In this document: piece after piece, positions 35,001-43,580 of the stretch
Numbering within the stretch: the first letter of the stretch is position 1
How the letters are laid out: each line of letters starts with the position of its first letter
Source of the DNA: Haliotis asinina
Taxonomy: Eukaryota; Mollusca; Gastropoda; Lepetellida; Haliotidae
Reading direction: 5' to 3'
Assembly (NCBI RefSeq): GCF_037392515.1
Contig: NC_090295.1
Coordinates: forward strand, 19,794,001 to 19,858,000
DNA length: 64,000 nt
The notes under the pieces: model-generated
Told to the model about the DNA's origin: nothing
What the model saw: only the letters and a program-made list of their open reading frames with translations
Database searches by the model: none
Position numbers and translations under genes: made by a program

Positions 35001-35583
35001 TCCAGCAACGGCAGCACCGACAACGGCAGCACCCGCAACTGCAGCACCAGCAACGGCAGCACCGACAACGACAGCACCTGCAACGGCAGCACCAGCAACG
35101 GCAGCACCCGCAACGGCAGCACCAGCAACGGCAGCACCGACAACGGCAGCACCAGCAACGGCAGCACCAGCAACGGCAGCACCAGCAACGGCAGCTCCAG
35201 CAACAGCAACAGCAGCACCTGCAACAGCAGCACCAGCAACGGCAGCACCAGCAACGGCAGCACCTGCACCTGCAACAGCAGCACCTACAATGTGCAATTG
35301 TGGAACATCTGCTCCCAGCAACATCAACTACGACAGTTGCCGAGCAGTGGGAGTGTGGGCAGATTTTCCCGGAATGACAAAGTGGTGTAGGACAATGTGC
35401 AGCCGCGGTAAATGCCCGCCTTCTCTTTGCCATTGTGGAACATCTACTCCCAGCAGCATAAGCTACGACCGTTGCCGAGCAACAGGAGCCTGGAAGGGAC
35501 AGCGAGCAATGACAAGATGGTGTAGGACGAATTGCGCTCACGCCCCTTCATTTTGTCCAAAGAGCCACTGCGACTGCAGTTAG
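20217..35583 (+). CDS. Secreted AA15-type lytic polysaccharide monooxygenase with two Cys-rich C-terminal modules
   Basis: Exons 20217-20375, 32086-32467 and 34598-35583 join to 508 codons plus TAG; all introns are GT-AG, in phases 0 and 1. ATG 20217 has a strong context (CACCATGG). Residues 1-18 are a signal peptide (MVLRTCLLLCGLL core) that would be cut to leave His-Gly at the N terminus, as copper monooxygenases require. The catalytic domain (19 to about 210) has NGRCGICGD, ITSNHKGYFEFRLC and GNSWGCD.....GKGPQEHF..CADI, all typical of AA15. The copper brace would be mature His1 and His90 (residue 108). The expected axial site, mature 184, is Phe202. Residues 240-410 are an APATA-repeat linker, probably O-glycosylated. 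Residues 413-507 are two Cys-rich modules. AA15 enzymes oxidatively cleave chitin or cellulose outside the cell; the substrate here cannot be told. Confidence 0.9.
21036..21165 (-). mobile_element. SINE-like family B copy
   Basis: GTGAGTATGGTTTTACGCCG, then GGGAAATCGAACTCGGGTCT, CGGCGTGACGAGAGAACG and CTTTAACCACTAGGCTACTC. The middle part around TTCTGGTGT is reduced. Confidence 0.75.
21520..21643 (+). repeat. Family B scrap followed by (TCA)n
   Basis: TAAAATGTGTGAAGCCCATT then TCTTG(TC) keeps the middle of family B. It runs into about 13 TCA triplets (21598-21633). Confidence 0.6.
21644..23130. other. Intronic unique sequence
   Basis: AT-rich intron DNA. Two loosely similar blocks (about 22415-22570 and 22585-22740: CAAGAT.G...AA.A.CTGACAG, GA.CGTT.TTT..AACAGACTGAGGT, AAGTGCCCT.AGC.G) suggest an old local duplication. 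No exon was found. Confidence 0.45.
23136..23245 (+). mobile_element. SINE-like family B copy, short
   Basis: GGTAGGGTAGACGAGAGGTT A-box region and CGGGTTCGAATCCCC B-box are well kept. The middle is deleted so the copy goes directly to TACTGGAAGTGGCGTGAAAC. This is the clearest tRNA-like B box in the window. Confidence 0.75.
23385..23494 (-). mobile_element. SINE-like family B copy, diverged
   Basis: CTCCAGCAATATCAG, ACACCAGAAATGGG, GGGGTATCGAACCTG and CTTCGGCGTGACGAGTGAA in order. Confidence 0.65.
23708..23888 (+). mobile_element. SINE-like family A copy
   Basis: CGTAAGAGGCGACTAACGGG, CTTGTCATC, GCTCATGCTGTTGATCACGG, TGATTATTTACAGAC and a tail AGAATATTGCTCAGTG. The head may start further left near GGACCCCGGATGGAGACC (23631). 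Confidence 0.7.
24075..24170. repeat. Poly-C, (TC)n and (ACGC)n tract
   Basis: A run of 16 C followed by CATGCCCCCCACCCC, then TCTCTCTCTC and (CACACG)n. The C-rich part could form a G-quadruplex on the complementary strand. Confidence 0.7.
24475..24637 (+). mobile_element. SINE-like family B copy, full length
   Basis: GGTAGCCTAGTGGAAAAAGCG A-box region, TGTCACGCCGAAGACTCGG, a degraded B box TTTGATTCTCC, AAGCCCATTTCTGGTGTGG, and the tail AGTGGCGTAAAACTCAACCC then ACTCACTA. Confidence 0.85.
25398..25456 (+). repeat. Dispersed motif shared with 58.7 kb
   Basis: CCCGACTCAATTTTTACTAT, CCACGGGCTAGAGGGCCAG, CTATTTGGCACACTG corresponds to CCCGACTGGCTTTTTACTAG, CCATGGGCTTACGGGCCAG, CTATTTGACGCACTA at 58707-58766. 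It is a short repeat of unknown type in the same orientation. Confidence 0.45.
25820..25965 (+). pseudogene. Possible LINE reverse-transcriptase C-terminal scrap
   Basis: The frame reads QDLLPPGVGNVTSYELRNSK. This resembles the LPP........Y.LRN motif near the end of many non-LTR retrotransposon polyproteins, which precedes an RT..Y..SF.P....WN.L segment not clearly present here. The frame stays open to 26080 but the later part is not recognisable. Only the short motif supports the call. Confidence 0.3.
26090..29025. other. Intronic stretch with an acidic open segment and a G-rich tract
   Basis: At 26106-26150 there is a weak family B tail. The + strand segment 26954-27102 encodes an Asp/Glu-rich run (DDDDLKCDKEDENTDEDTDD) that stops at TGA and is followed by broken frames to about 27350, perhaps a decayed gene or transposase leader. 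A G-rich run (28226-28263, GGGGATGGGGGGTTGGGGG and more) could form a G-quadruplex. No exon is called. Confidence 0.4.
29032..29160 (+). mobile_element. SINE-like family B copy, internally deleted
   Basis: GTGGGGCGGTAGGGG, TTACGCTGATTCCCCACATG, GTGAAACCCGTTTCTGGTGT, TGAGATTGCTGAAATATTAC and a tail AACAGCGTCAAACTCAC. The A-box half is deleted. Confidence 0.7.
29311..29538 (+). mobile_element. SINE-like family A copy, diverged
   Basis: GGTATGGGGTGGACATGTCA, GATCACGCTGTTGATCAC, GGGCCAGACCCGATGATTTA, CAGACCGCC, then TGGAATATTGCTGAGAGCGA and CGTAAAACTAAACTCACTCA. A family B scrap (GAGTTCGATTCCCTGCATAC, about 29577) follows. Confidence 0.75.
29891..30003 (-). mobile_element. SINE-like family B copy, internally deleted
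   Basis: GAGTGAGTTTTACGCCGTTT, TAGTAATATTCTAGTAATGT, ATCAGGGTCTTCGGCGTGAG and CACTTTAGCCACTAG. The CACCAGAAATGGGCTTCAC block is missing. Confidence 0.75.
30004..31228. other. Intronic unique sequence
   Basis: AT-rich with a GC-richer patch at 30550-30730. No repeat family, exon or RNA gene recognised. Confidence 0.45.
31231..31479 (+). pseudogene. Decayed Tc1-like transposase, catalytic end only
   Basis: The frame begins SPDLNPLEHIWDTIGRRV, the stretch around the third acidic residue (Glu) of Tc1 transposases. It differs from NPIENIW of the element at 5485, so it is another lineage. Similarity ends soon after GRRV. The preceding codons include a stop, and no inverted repeats are visible. 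It lies inside intron 1 of the LPMO gene. Confidence 0.7.
31843..31952 (-). mobile_element. Family A fragment
   Basis: TTAACGCTGCACTCAGCAAC, AGGCGGCTGCCTGTAGATAA, TCCGGACCGGTGATCAACAC and CATGAGCATC keep the tail-side third of family A. The head half is absent. Confidence 0.65.
32005..32042. repeat. (GTGC)n microsatellite
   Basis: About nine GTGC/GTGT tetramers ending about 45 bp before the exon 2 acceptor of the LPMO gene. It lies in intron 1. Confidence 0.9.
32086..32467 (+). CDS. LPMO exon 2: core of the catalytic domain
   Basis: Acceptor TTCTCCTTCCAG, donor CGAACAG then GTGAGT. The 382 nt start in phase 0 and end one base into a Gly codon. It encodes NGRCGICGD, the copper-ligand His of TSNHKGYFEF, the TPATQACLDRH segment and CSQCVFQWKYRT. 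The exon is clearly GC-richer than the intron around it. Confidence 0.92.
33261..33427 (-). mobile_element. SINE-like family B copy with target-site duplication
   Basis: Element 33271-33418 between CCCTACCCA repeats (33261-33269 and 33419-33427). It reads AGTGAGTTCAGCTTTACGCC to CACTTTAACCACTAGGCTAC. Confidence 0.8.
34086..34245 (-). mobile_element. SINE-like family B copy
   Basis: GTGAATTAGTAAGTTTAGAC, CACACCAGAAATAGGCTTCA, GTGGGGAATCAAACCCGCGT and GACCGAACGGCTTAATC, within LPMO intron 2. Confidence 0.75.
34598..35583 (+). CDS. LPMO exon 3: end of catalytic domain, repeat linker, two Cys-rich modules
   Basis: Acceptor TTCTAG; the first two bases complete the split Gly codon. It encodes GNSWGCD, GKGPQEHFINCADIAI, a Pro-rich spacer, the repeat linker and the C-terminal 98 residues, ending CDCS then TAG at 35581-35583. 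The two modules share CxCGTSxPSxIxYDxCRAxG, W, MTxWCRTxC and CPxSxCxC; each is about 47 residues with eight cysteines. I do not recognise the module. Its fusion to a polysaccharide monooxygenase suggests substrate binding, which is inference. Confidence 0.9.
34779..35290 (+). repeat. 15-bp coding minisatellite in the LPMO linker
   Basis: About 33 units of CCAGCAACGGCAGCA type encoding APATA, with PTTAA, PATAV and a few length variants. Because GCA, CCA and ACG contain no stop in any frame or on either strand, long false frames appear here in other frames. Copy number is likely to vary between individuals. Confidence 0.9.
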
Positions 35584-36504
35584 ACATGTTTTCTCAGTGA
35601 CGCGATGCATAATCTAGGCTTTTAAATATGTTATTCACTTCCTACCATAGTTGCCCATAGTACATACAATCCACTTCACCATAAACAAAAGTAGAATCCA
35701 TGCACCTGCTAGTGAGTGTTGTTTTTGTTTTTATTTCGACTCACGTGTTTGACATCCGCCATTTTGAAAATTCTAACAAAATGTTCAAAGGCATGGCTAT
35801 TTTTTAATAAACTGCTACCCTGAATCCGCTCATAGCCAGAATAGGCTTTGGGGCCCCGACATCTCAAGCTATGAGTTGTTAAGGAAATCCAACCTTTCAA
35901 AGGAACAGAGATTTCATTTTTTTCGAAACTTGCGTTTCTTTCGCTGTTCAGTATGTATACCCAGGACGTAGGTCCCTGACTCACCACAGTCGTAACCTAA
36001 TAAAAGCGTTCCTCTCCTTTAATAGTCATAATTATATAAGTGTACTGATTAAGACTGAATACAAGTTAAATTAGTACTAACCGGTTCGAGTTATGCAGGG
36101 TTTTCGTTTGAGATATAATACGTGCATCTTGTACGCTTTCTAAAACACACACGTTTTGTTTGATAGTTGAACAATAAATACATTTTTCAATATCCCGACT
36201 TGGGATACGTTCGTAATTGAGATGCAGTTTCCATTTACTTCTTCTTTCGGATTACGTCCCTTTGTAGTTCCGGGATCTCCTTACAGGCAACTGGGATGCG
36301 AACACGTGTGTTAGACCACCTATCCATAGTCGCCTCAAGCGACCATGAGTTACACAAATTCTAACACGAATCTTCACAGGTGTTTCCGGGTGAAGTCGAC
36401 GGGTGGATCGATTTTTACACGACCGATGCCATAAAGCTATAATATTGCTGAGTGCGCCGTTAAACTACAGACATGCAAACTTGTAAGATATGTTTGAAGG
36501 CCAC

Positions 36505-36632
36505 ATGATCAACATCATGCATATATGAGCATCGACCTACGCACTTTGGATACGATGACATGTGTCAGTGAGGCTGACCACCCGATCCCGTTAGTCGCCT
36601 CTTACGACTAAGCCGAATCTTCACGGATTGGG
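36505..36632 (-). mobile_element. Family A fragment, head half
   Basis: CATGATCAACATCATGC, TGAGCATCGACCTACGCA, GATGACATGTGTCAGTGAGG, CTGACCACCCGATCCCGTTA, GTCGCCTCTTACGAC, CTTCACGGAT. Confidence 0.7.
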
Positions 36633-36796
36633 TGGGAAGGTGGAGAGAGGGAAAAGATAAAATGTCGATGGCTAGCTAACTATATATATTCAATTACAAT
36701 TTTGAATAACAATGTATTGTAATGTTGTCGTGAAGCAATGGTTACAAAATGGAGATCAGTGGGATTAGTAGAATATACAAACCTCACACGAAAACA

Positions 36797-36812
36797 CGTA
36801 CGCGTGCGCACG

Positions 36813-36849
<37 letters not shown>

Positions 36850-36885
36850 CCGCGCGCACGCAAACATACACAAACACACATGCAC
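36797..36885. repeat. (CA)n microsatellite
   Basis: About 16 uninterrupted CA units (36813-36846) with impure CACG/CGCA flanks. Confidence 0.9.
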
Positions 36886-37256
36886 ATAGATTGGTTCCAA
36901 TTATAGATACATGTGTACAAACGTACTCACATGCACACCCACCAAAAGCAAAATTGTAAAATACTAAAATATATAAGTCCTCAGTCCCCGAAAAGAACTG
37001 CTGAAGTGCCACGTGCACATTACCTGATTAGATAACCAAATCAATTAAAGTAACGTTCAGGTTAGTTCAACATAATACGCACAATACAACAAAATATTAT
37101 CTGCAAACTCAATAGTACACGTACACAAGTCTTTGTTTGTTTGTGTAAACCCGTGCGCCTCTTTGACGGTTGTTATCCGACAGGTCGAGACTTGCATCAA
37201 GTCTTGCTCTCTACTCCACGCAGGGTCACAACGCTGTGCGGGGTTTACAGGGCGAT

Positions 37257-37375
37257 ATGGCAGCTGCGGAAGCTTTCAACGTTGAGAAACTTTTATCGCT
37301 TTTGAGAAAATGCCGAGGAGAGAAGAACGAAATCATAATGGACATGTATGTTGACGCATACGAGGAACTGGGAAA
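37257..37375 (+). CDS. CPTP: CPTP exon 1
   Basis: Starts ATGGCAGCTGCGGAAGC and encodes residues 1-39 plus two bases of Lys40. The donor is AA then GTATGAAT, an acceptable though not strong 5' splice site. Confidence 0.85.
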
Positions 37376-38716
37376 GTATGAATATTTATAATTCAAACAC
37401 TGTCTTTTTATAATGAGTTCACCAGACGGTAGCGAATGAACGTTCGGTTTTCGATCACCCTCACTGCCTTTTAGAATGTAATTAAGAATTGTAATCGAAC
37501 AGGGTGATACTCAACAAAAACAAACATAAACTGAACTTATAGTCTTCAAAGTTGAACTTGTGATTTTGAGCCAAACTCTTTGTCAAGACGGTAAAGTATT
37601 GAGAGCACTATATAGAGAGCATTGTTCCATCTCGTTTCACTGATAAACGATCATTTGCGATCCGGCGATGGTGAAGTTAGGGTACTCTGATCAGACAAAC
37701 GTTAACGATCCTTGGATTGGTACCTAACTTGCCATTCAGGTTGCAGGTGCTGATTATTTCTGGTTAATTGCAGTTTCTAATGATAAACGATTCACACAAT
37801 GTATCTAGAAACAACTCACATCACCCATTGAAATCCAAGAGCGATTTTACTTTGTTTCATTGTGAGTTTGAATCATATTTTGTGTTCCCCTCCGTCGATT
37901 GTAAAATTGCATGGCTCCCAAGGCTGAAAGTTATAAATATATTGTGCCATTTAGTGGACAAATATAAAACTCAGTAAAATATACCTTAAAGTTCTTCTTC
38001 TAAGTGTCATTTAGAAGGTAATATGATGGAGAGGAATAACATTATTGATGGACAAATTCTTTATTGTGTTTTTGAGGCAACATATTCAAAATGTACTCCT
38101 AAATAATATAAACAAGTTATAATTAGAGATCTCAACTGCTGATTTATCATGTTGATCATCATGATCATGGTATAGGATTCTATTCTCTCATTCCTGTTGT
38201 TTCAGACTACTGATACTCTTTGGGAGTGTTTTTGGTTTTGTCAACTCTGATGTTACCAGCAAAGTAGAGATTCTGCGAGCATATCGGAGCTCAGGACAAG
38301 CTGAGAACTTTGACACTATCAAGTCCATGCTAGACTACGAGGTCAAGAATGGTCTGACAGCGAGAAAAGACAAGGCATCAGGGTCTCGAACCCTCCTGCG
38401 ATTACATCGAGCTCTAGAGTTCATTGTGCAGTTTCTAGAAGAGATATGCAAGGGGGATAAAGACACTAAGATGGCTACTGTGTCCTTGCAAGCTTACAAT
38501 CGAACCCTTGCTAAATACCATCCATGGCTCATCCGTAAAGGCGTACACATCTCCTTCTACACATTGCCTGGTAGGACACAGCTGCTGCAGCGAATGCAGT
38601 TGCCAGAGGAAGAACGAGCTCAGGCCGTGCTGAAAGAGATAATTTCATTGACCAATAATTTATACACTGAAACACAGCAGTTATATGCTGATCGGAATCT
38701 TCTTGATCTACCATAA
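37257..38716 (+). CDS. CPTP: Ceramide-1-phosphate transfer protein
   Basis: Exons 37257-37375 and 38206-38716 join in phase 2 to 209 codons plus TAA, close to the 214 residues of human CPTP. The protein has the all-helical GLTP fold that carries ceramide-1-phosphate between membranes in the cytosol. Visible signatures are FGSVFGFVNSDVTSKVEIL (Asp55, Lys59), GSRTLLRLHRALEFI (Arg101, Arg105), KYHPWLIR (His145) and the C-terminal end LYADRNLLDLP. These line up with the headgroup-binding Asp56, Lys60, Arg106, Arg110 and His150 of the human protein, and the LLDLP end is shared with it. The pattern favours CPTP over GLTP itself. The frame is open upstream of the ATG to 37170, but 37257 gives the family's usual N-terminal length. 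No signal peptide or membrane segment. Confidence 0.93.
37376..38205 (+). other. CPTP intron, 830 bp
   Basis: GTATGA to TGTTGTTTCAG, phase 2. AT-rich, without recognised repeats. Confidence 0.8.
38206..38716 (+). CDS. CPTP: CPTP exon 2
   Basis: The first base completes Lys40. The exon then encodes LLILFGSVFGF through LLDLP and ends TAA 38714-38716. It carries all the lipid-headgroup residues. Confidence 0.93.
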
Positions 38717-39719
38717 CTCCTTTAGAGTATTTATTTCCGACAGTGTAGACCTATCTTTGATTCCATCTTCTATGTGATAGGGCATGTGCTAATAACTATT
38801 GGGTTGTACTTCTCCTGCAGTCAACACTTTTAATCTTGTTGTTTGTGGTTAACAGTTACTAAGTAGTTTAAGCAGATTGAGCTGGAAAGTCAAGGGGTCA
38901 AGTCTGGTAGTTATGAAGAAAATTTAAGACTTAGAGTTTTTCAGTCTATCCGTGGTAGCTGTGAATGAGGTTGAATTTGTCCATGTATCTCTCAGAATGG
39001 AATGGAGATATGATACCTTTAACATTTAAGGACACTGTAAGACATTGGTTGCCCTTAATTTCTTTATTACCAACAATTATATGCAACTTTATGTAATAGT
39101 GTTTCAAGCAACAGGACATTTGGTCCTGCAAGTTTCTGATGTCTGTCTAACTCACTAATAATTCACAGGACCAAAAATTAAACAGACCTTTCAGATTTAA
39201 CATTCCATATATTTGGCATTGATATTATGTATGAACATAATTTTTACAAACAGCAAACAACAGTCACATGTCACATTTAACTTGAGTCAAAGTCAATGTG
39301 AAACATACAGTCAGGCACTAAGGTTAGCAGGTACTAGACTTCCAATGGACTGTCAGCAAATCTGCAGGGTCTCTCCGAGGGTCCAACACTATTTATGAAC
39401 ACTGCATATGATATTACAATACCATCCAAACTGTTTGATATGCTGCCAGTCCTTCAATACCTACATCTGCCACGGACTTAGTGCATCAAGTTCATGCCCA
39501 CAGTGTTTCTCGATGTCCATGACAACATGGGATCTGTTTTTCAATCTGTTAATGAATTGATGCTGTTTAAAACTGAATAATTCTAAAATGTTGTGCATGA
39601 TAAGGGTTAACAGCTCTTTGTAAAATATTAACTATGCATGCTATTTTACTGCCTATCAACTCTTGGTAATTAGGGGCCAGAATCTGTGTCGGTAGTGGCG
39701 ATTCTGGGAGAGAACACTA
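38717..39719. other. Probable CPTP 3' untranslated region and spacer
   Basis: No further exon seen. There is an ATTAAA at 39177-39182 but no clear AATAAA within 1 kb, so the 3' end is uncertain. Confidence 0.4.
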
Positions 39720-39818
39720 GGTCAACTTCTCCATTTGGATACAATATGTGAAGTTAATTTCTGGTGTCCTCTGTGATATTGCTTGAATATTGCTAAAACC
39801 AAAGTCACTCACTCAGTG
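39720..39818 (+). mobile_element. SINE-like family B copy, head eroded
   Basis: GATACAATATGTGAAG, ATTTCTGGTGTCCTCTGTGA, TATTGCTTGAATATTGCTAA and AGTCACTCACTCAGTG. Confidence 0.65.
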
Positions 39819-39820
39819 AT

Positions 39821-40039
39821 AGGGGCGATGGGGTAGCCTAGTGGTTAAAGTGTTTGCTCGTAACGCCAAAGACCCAGGTTCCATTCCCCACATGGGTACA
39901 ATATGTGAAGCCCATTTTCTGGTGTCAGCTGCCATGATATTGTTGGAATATTGCTAAAAAGCGGCAAAACTAAACTCACTCACTCACCCACCCACCCACT
40001 CACCCTTTCACTCACTCACTCACTCACCCACCCACCCAG
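39821..40039 (+). mobile_element. SINE-like family B copy, near consensus, expanded tail
   Basis: GATGGGGTAGCCTAGTGGTT AAAG, CTCGTAACGCCAAAGACCCA, GGTTCCATTCCCC, GAAGCCCATTTTCTGGTGTC, ATTGTTGGAATATTGC, GGCAAAACTAAACTCACTCA, then 70 bp of (CACT/CACC)n. This is the best copy for reading the A box, B box, middle and tail in one pass. Confidence 0.88.
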
Positions 40040-40540
40040 TGATTGTGGTTGAAAAGCAAAGAAACTTAATAGTACCAGTTACTTGCTTGATTCATTGGTT
40101 ATAAATAACGATAACACCATCAGGCAGCAATGCCTGTTCATGTGTGATGAAAAAAACACAGTGTGCAATCAGATATCCCAATATATAAAATGCATACATT
40201 ACATGCATAATATGCATGCATGCACTATGGACTAGCATTGTATCAACAGATAAATAAACATCCCTAAATATTTTATGCTCTCTGAAAGACCAATTTACAC
40301 TGAATCTTGATATGTAAATAATGTTGTGGTTCTGATTACCCAACTGACCCTTGAATTCTGGTGCCAGCCATTTTTTTTTAAATGGTATGAATAAAATAAG
40401 CTTTCAGATGCTATTGGTTTATTCCCGGCACTGATGGAAATCAGTCATTCTGATTCCATTCATCCTTCAACCTTACCTACCCACCTACCTATCTATCAAC
40501 CCATCTACATACCTACCTAGCCACCCACCTAAAATTTTAA
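40040..40540. other. Non-coding, with (ACCT)-rich patch
   Basis: Nothing recognised except the CCTACCTACC-type patch at 40475-40530 next to a family B tail. Confidence 0.45.
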
Positions 40541-40542
40541 AG

Positions 40543-40640
40543 AAGTGAATGAGTGAGTTAGTATTTAACGACACATCAGTAATATTTTAGGCATATCGTG
40601 ACAATTTTAAACAGGAGGAATCAGAACCACAACTTTTTTA
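40543..40640 (-). mobile_element. SINE-like family B copy, strongly diverged
   Basis: GTGAATGAGTGAGTTAGTAT, TAACGACACATCAGTAATAT and GGAGGAATCAGAACCAC. Only the tail and the middle are traceable. Confidence 0.45.
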
Positions 40641-41190
40641 GTTGGCATACGGGCAGTTTTTTTAATGTATCATGTAAGATATATCTAACTTATTTAGGAT
40701 GATATATTAAACATATCATCTCGGAATGATATACACCAAGTATGTCATATGTGGATGGTACCTTTATACTTGAATGGTACTTGAGTTAAATCAAGTGTGT
40801 GATGCAGCTGTTATGTATCAAATATACCACATTTTAATACTATATTCACTATATAAGTGTTTATAAATATGTAGAGTGCTTATATTGTGTGGTATAAATA
40901 TGGGTACGAAATTGGTTTTGGCAAAAACCCATGAGATGTAGTTTAAATTCCTTGTATTTATCTTCTCTGTATGTTTGATTGGTTAAAGATCTGGAGAGTG
41001 TCAATTGCATGTATCACCCCTGATTAGTTCAGGTTCCTATTTTACCTATTCAGGAATCAGTTTGAATAAGTTTGAATCAGTGCTTAGTGCAGTATCCTAG
41101 CTTAATGGTACATGTCGTGGTAGTAGTGGTCATTAACTTAATAGTGTGATTTGTGTTCCTGTGTTTGTTTGTGTTGCTTCATAGAACAAT

Positions 41191-41365
41191 AGGAGCAGTG
41201 GGGTGGCCTTGTGGTTAAAGTGCTGGCTTGTCATGTTGAAGACCTGAAGTTCGATTCCCCACATATGTACAATGTGTGAAACTCATTTCTGGTGTCCCCC
41301 ACCCTGATATTGCTGAAATTTTGCTAACAGTAGAATGAAACCATACTAACTCACTAATAATAGCA
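41191..41365 (+). mobile_element. SINE-like family B copy, full length
   Basis: GTGGGGTGGCCTTGTGGTTA, TTGTCATGTTGAAGACCTGA, AGTTCGATTCCCCACATATG, AACTCATTTCTGGTGTCCCC, TGATATTGCTGAAATTTTGC and ACTAACTCACTAA. Confidence 0.85.
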
Positions 41366-41423
41366 GCTGTGATAAATTTTTATTCTTCCTATATATTACA
41401 TCAAGACAGTATTCTCTCCAGGA

Positions 41424-41514
41424 GGCAGAGGGGTGGCCTACTGGTTAAGCATCCTCTTGTTGCGATGATGACACAGGTTCAGTTCCCCACATGGGTACAA
41501 TGTGCATCGAAGTG
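41424..41514 (+). mobile_element. SINE-like family B, head only
   Basis: GAGGGGTGGCCTACTGGTTA, GATGATGACACAGGTTCAG and TTCCCCACATGGGTACAATG, cut after the tRNA-like part. A shorter head fragment (GACAGTGGGTTAGCCTAG, GTCACACCGAAGACC) follows at 41602-41656. Confidence 0.7.
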
Positions 41515-41939
41515 GTGCCTTTTACAGGAATGATAATCTTCACTGCTTATTGCAGAAGAGAGGTTCCTATACAAGTGCACACAGTGGTCTTTTTACCAAC
41601 CAGGGACAGTGGGTTAGCCTAGTTGCTAAAGCATATGCCCGTCACACCGAAGACCACATACCAAATATATAAGCAGTGTAGAAACTTAGATGATAATCAT
41701 AGAAACTTATAATGGTAAACTATCAGTAAATATCAATTGATCATTGAGAAATATTTGAGAAGAAACTTTGGGCAGAAATGCATAAACAATAACAGCTTCC
41801 TGAAAACAATTTAAGAACATTCTCTGAATCAAGATATAATTTCATGTACTTTGTAAGTTAAAACATTGTTTTTTTTCACAAGAGTTAGAGATAATACCAA
41901 TGACACAATTTTCATTTTGATAATATCTGATAATTCTTC

Positions 41940-42110
41940 CAATTAAGGATATTTGTAAGACATATAATTAAAAAAAATGTAGTTCTAATTATTAAGGATA
42001 TTTCTAATAATGTTGAAGGATCATTCCAGTTATCATCTATATTTCTAGTTACCAAGGATATTTCTAGTTATCACAGATATCTCAAATCATTAAGAATGTT
42101 TCTAATTGTC
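41940..42110. repeat. Degenerate AAGGATATTTCTAATT repeats
   Basis: About five loose copies of (A/T)TTAAGGATATTT(C/G)TAA spaced roughly 25-35 bp. Confidence 0.45.
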
Positions 42111-42775
42111 AGTGTTGTGATCCAGCCATAATCACACCACTAATTCCGATCCCTTCTTCCTCTCATCCCTGTCTGTTTGTGATCTAGATCAATCAGGTTT
42201 TCTTATTGTTGCCAAGATTTGTTTTTGGCGAAGGTGTTATGGACTGTGTCATGATGTGAACAGTGATGTTATGAGGGTGTATTTCCATGCAAACACAAGT
42301 GTTACATATCACCATATTTTCAATATTCTATATTCTTTATTAGACAATCTGTTCACTCAATTTACTCATTTTCAACTCATACCAGTATGTGGATAATCAC
42401 AGTCCTTTCTGTGCCTATTTTGTGTATTTTACACATTTGTTTACAGATACTGCAACAGTGTAAAATGAGCAGTAAATCCTCAGATTCTGTCAGTGACAAT
42501 ATCTACTGTGATGGTAGATTTTGCTGAGCAAGCTAATGTGGTGTGGAATGGGTTTAAAGAAATGTAATTAAAAACTTCAATTCATTTACATTAATGTTTT
42601 TTCTTTAATGCGGTACCTCTGAAAACAAATTTACAATGGTACAAATTTATGTCATGCAACTAAATAATTTATTTTTACATATTCATGCTTTTATTGAATT
42701 CATATCACAAAATTGATGATTTTGCTATTTATTCCCTTCAGTGAATGTGTGGTTTGAACATGGTGACTATGCTAC
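42111..42775. other. Non-coding, nothing recognised
   Basis: AT-rich sequence without supported features. Confidence 0.45.
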
Positions 42776-42982
42776 AAAAGGTGACTATGCTTGTTGTAAT
42801 AGGCGAATAACGGGATCAGGTGGTCAGGCTTGTTGACTTGGTTGACACATGTCATAGGTTCCCAATTGCATAGATTGGTGCTCATGCTGTTGATCACTGG
42901 ATTGTCTGGTCCAGATTTGGTTAATTACAGACAGGTGCCATATAGCTGGAATATTGCTGAGTCCTGTGTAAAACTAAACTCT
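42776..42982 (+). mobile_element. SINE-like family A copy
   Basis: GTGACTATGCTTGTTGTAAT, GATCAGGTGGTCAGGCTTGT, GACTTGGTTGACACATGTCA, GCTCATGCTGTTGATCACTG, GATTGTCTGGTCCAG, ATATAGCTGGAATATTGCTG and AAAACTAAACTC. Confidence 0.8.
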
Positions 42983-43409
42983 GCTTTGAAATTCCAAGAC
43001 AAAATGAAATACTTAGTGTTAAGTAACAGATGATATTGTACGCTACAGTGTTTACTGATAGGAATCAGTCCCCATGTGTCTGTGAGTGGCACTCATTGGT
43101 CAAGAAATGTTGGAAACAGTCCTGAAACAGTTCACACATCTGTTACACTTCAGCACTAGTGATTGATTACAGCTGATTTCTGATATGGTTTATTGATTAT
43201 GCAGACATTTATGCACCATGTGTCACTAATCCAAAAGGTTTTGTGAATACATGAAAAGGACATATGGTTACAGAACAGACAAGGTCTAAATTCTGAGTTA
43301 CGATCATATTTAATTTATACTGCGTAATAGAAATAGTCTAGGTCAGAGCATGCAGCGGTCGATGAAATGGACAATGATCTTGACCAACTGATCCTATAAA
43401 ATCTCTGTG

Positions 43410-43580
43410 ACAAGTAGTAAAGGGATCAGGGGGTCTGACTTACGGACTTGGTTGACACATGTTATCCAAATGCATAGGTCGATGCTCATGCTGTTGATCA
43501 CTGAATGGTTGTGTTCAGACTTGATTAGCTTTAGACTGCTACCATATAGTTCTAATATTGGTGTGAGGCATTAAACATCA
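43410..43580 (+). mobile_element. SINE-like family A copy, diverged
   Basis: GTAAAGGGATCAGGGGGTCT, TTGGTTGACACATG, GTCGATGCTCATGCTGTTGA, TCAGACTTGATTAGCTTTAG and GAGGCATTAAACATCA. This is the same TTAAACATC ending as at 14838, which may mark a subfamily. Confidence 0.7.

Larger units (their letters stand above)
35584..37256. other. Intergenic region between LPMO and CPTP
   Basis: Possible poly(A) signals for the LPMO transcript are AATAAA at 35806-35811, 35999-36004 and about 36172. A reverse SINE tail (36425-36472) and a family A fragment (36505-36632) follow, then a (CA)n tract. The CPTP promoter should lie just before 37170, but no TATA motif stands out. Confidence 0.5.

Noticed and set aside
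34594..35541. Long - strand and alternate-frame open frames over the LPMO linker
   Set aside because: They come from the stop-free composition of the GCA/CCA/ACG repeat. The + strand frame is fixed by splice phases and by the conserved domains on both sides.
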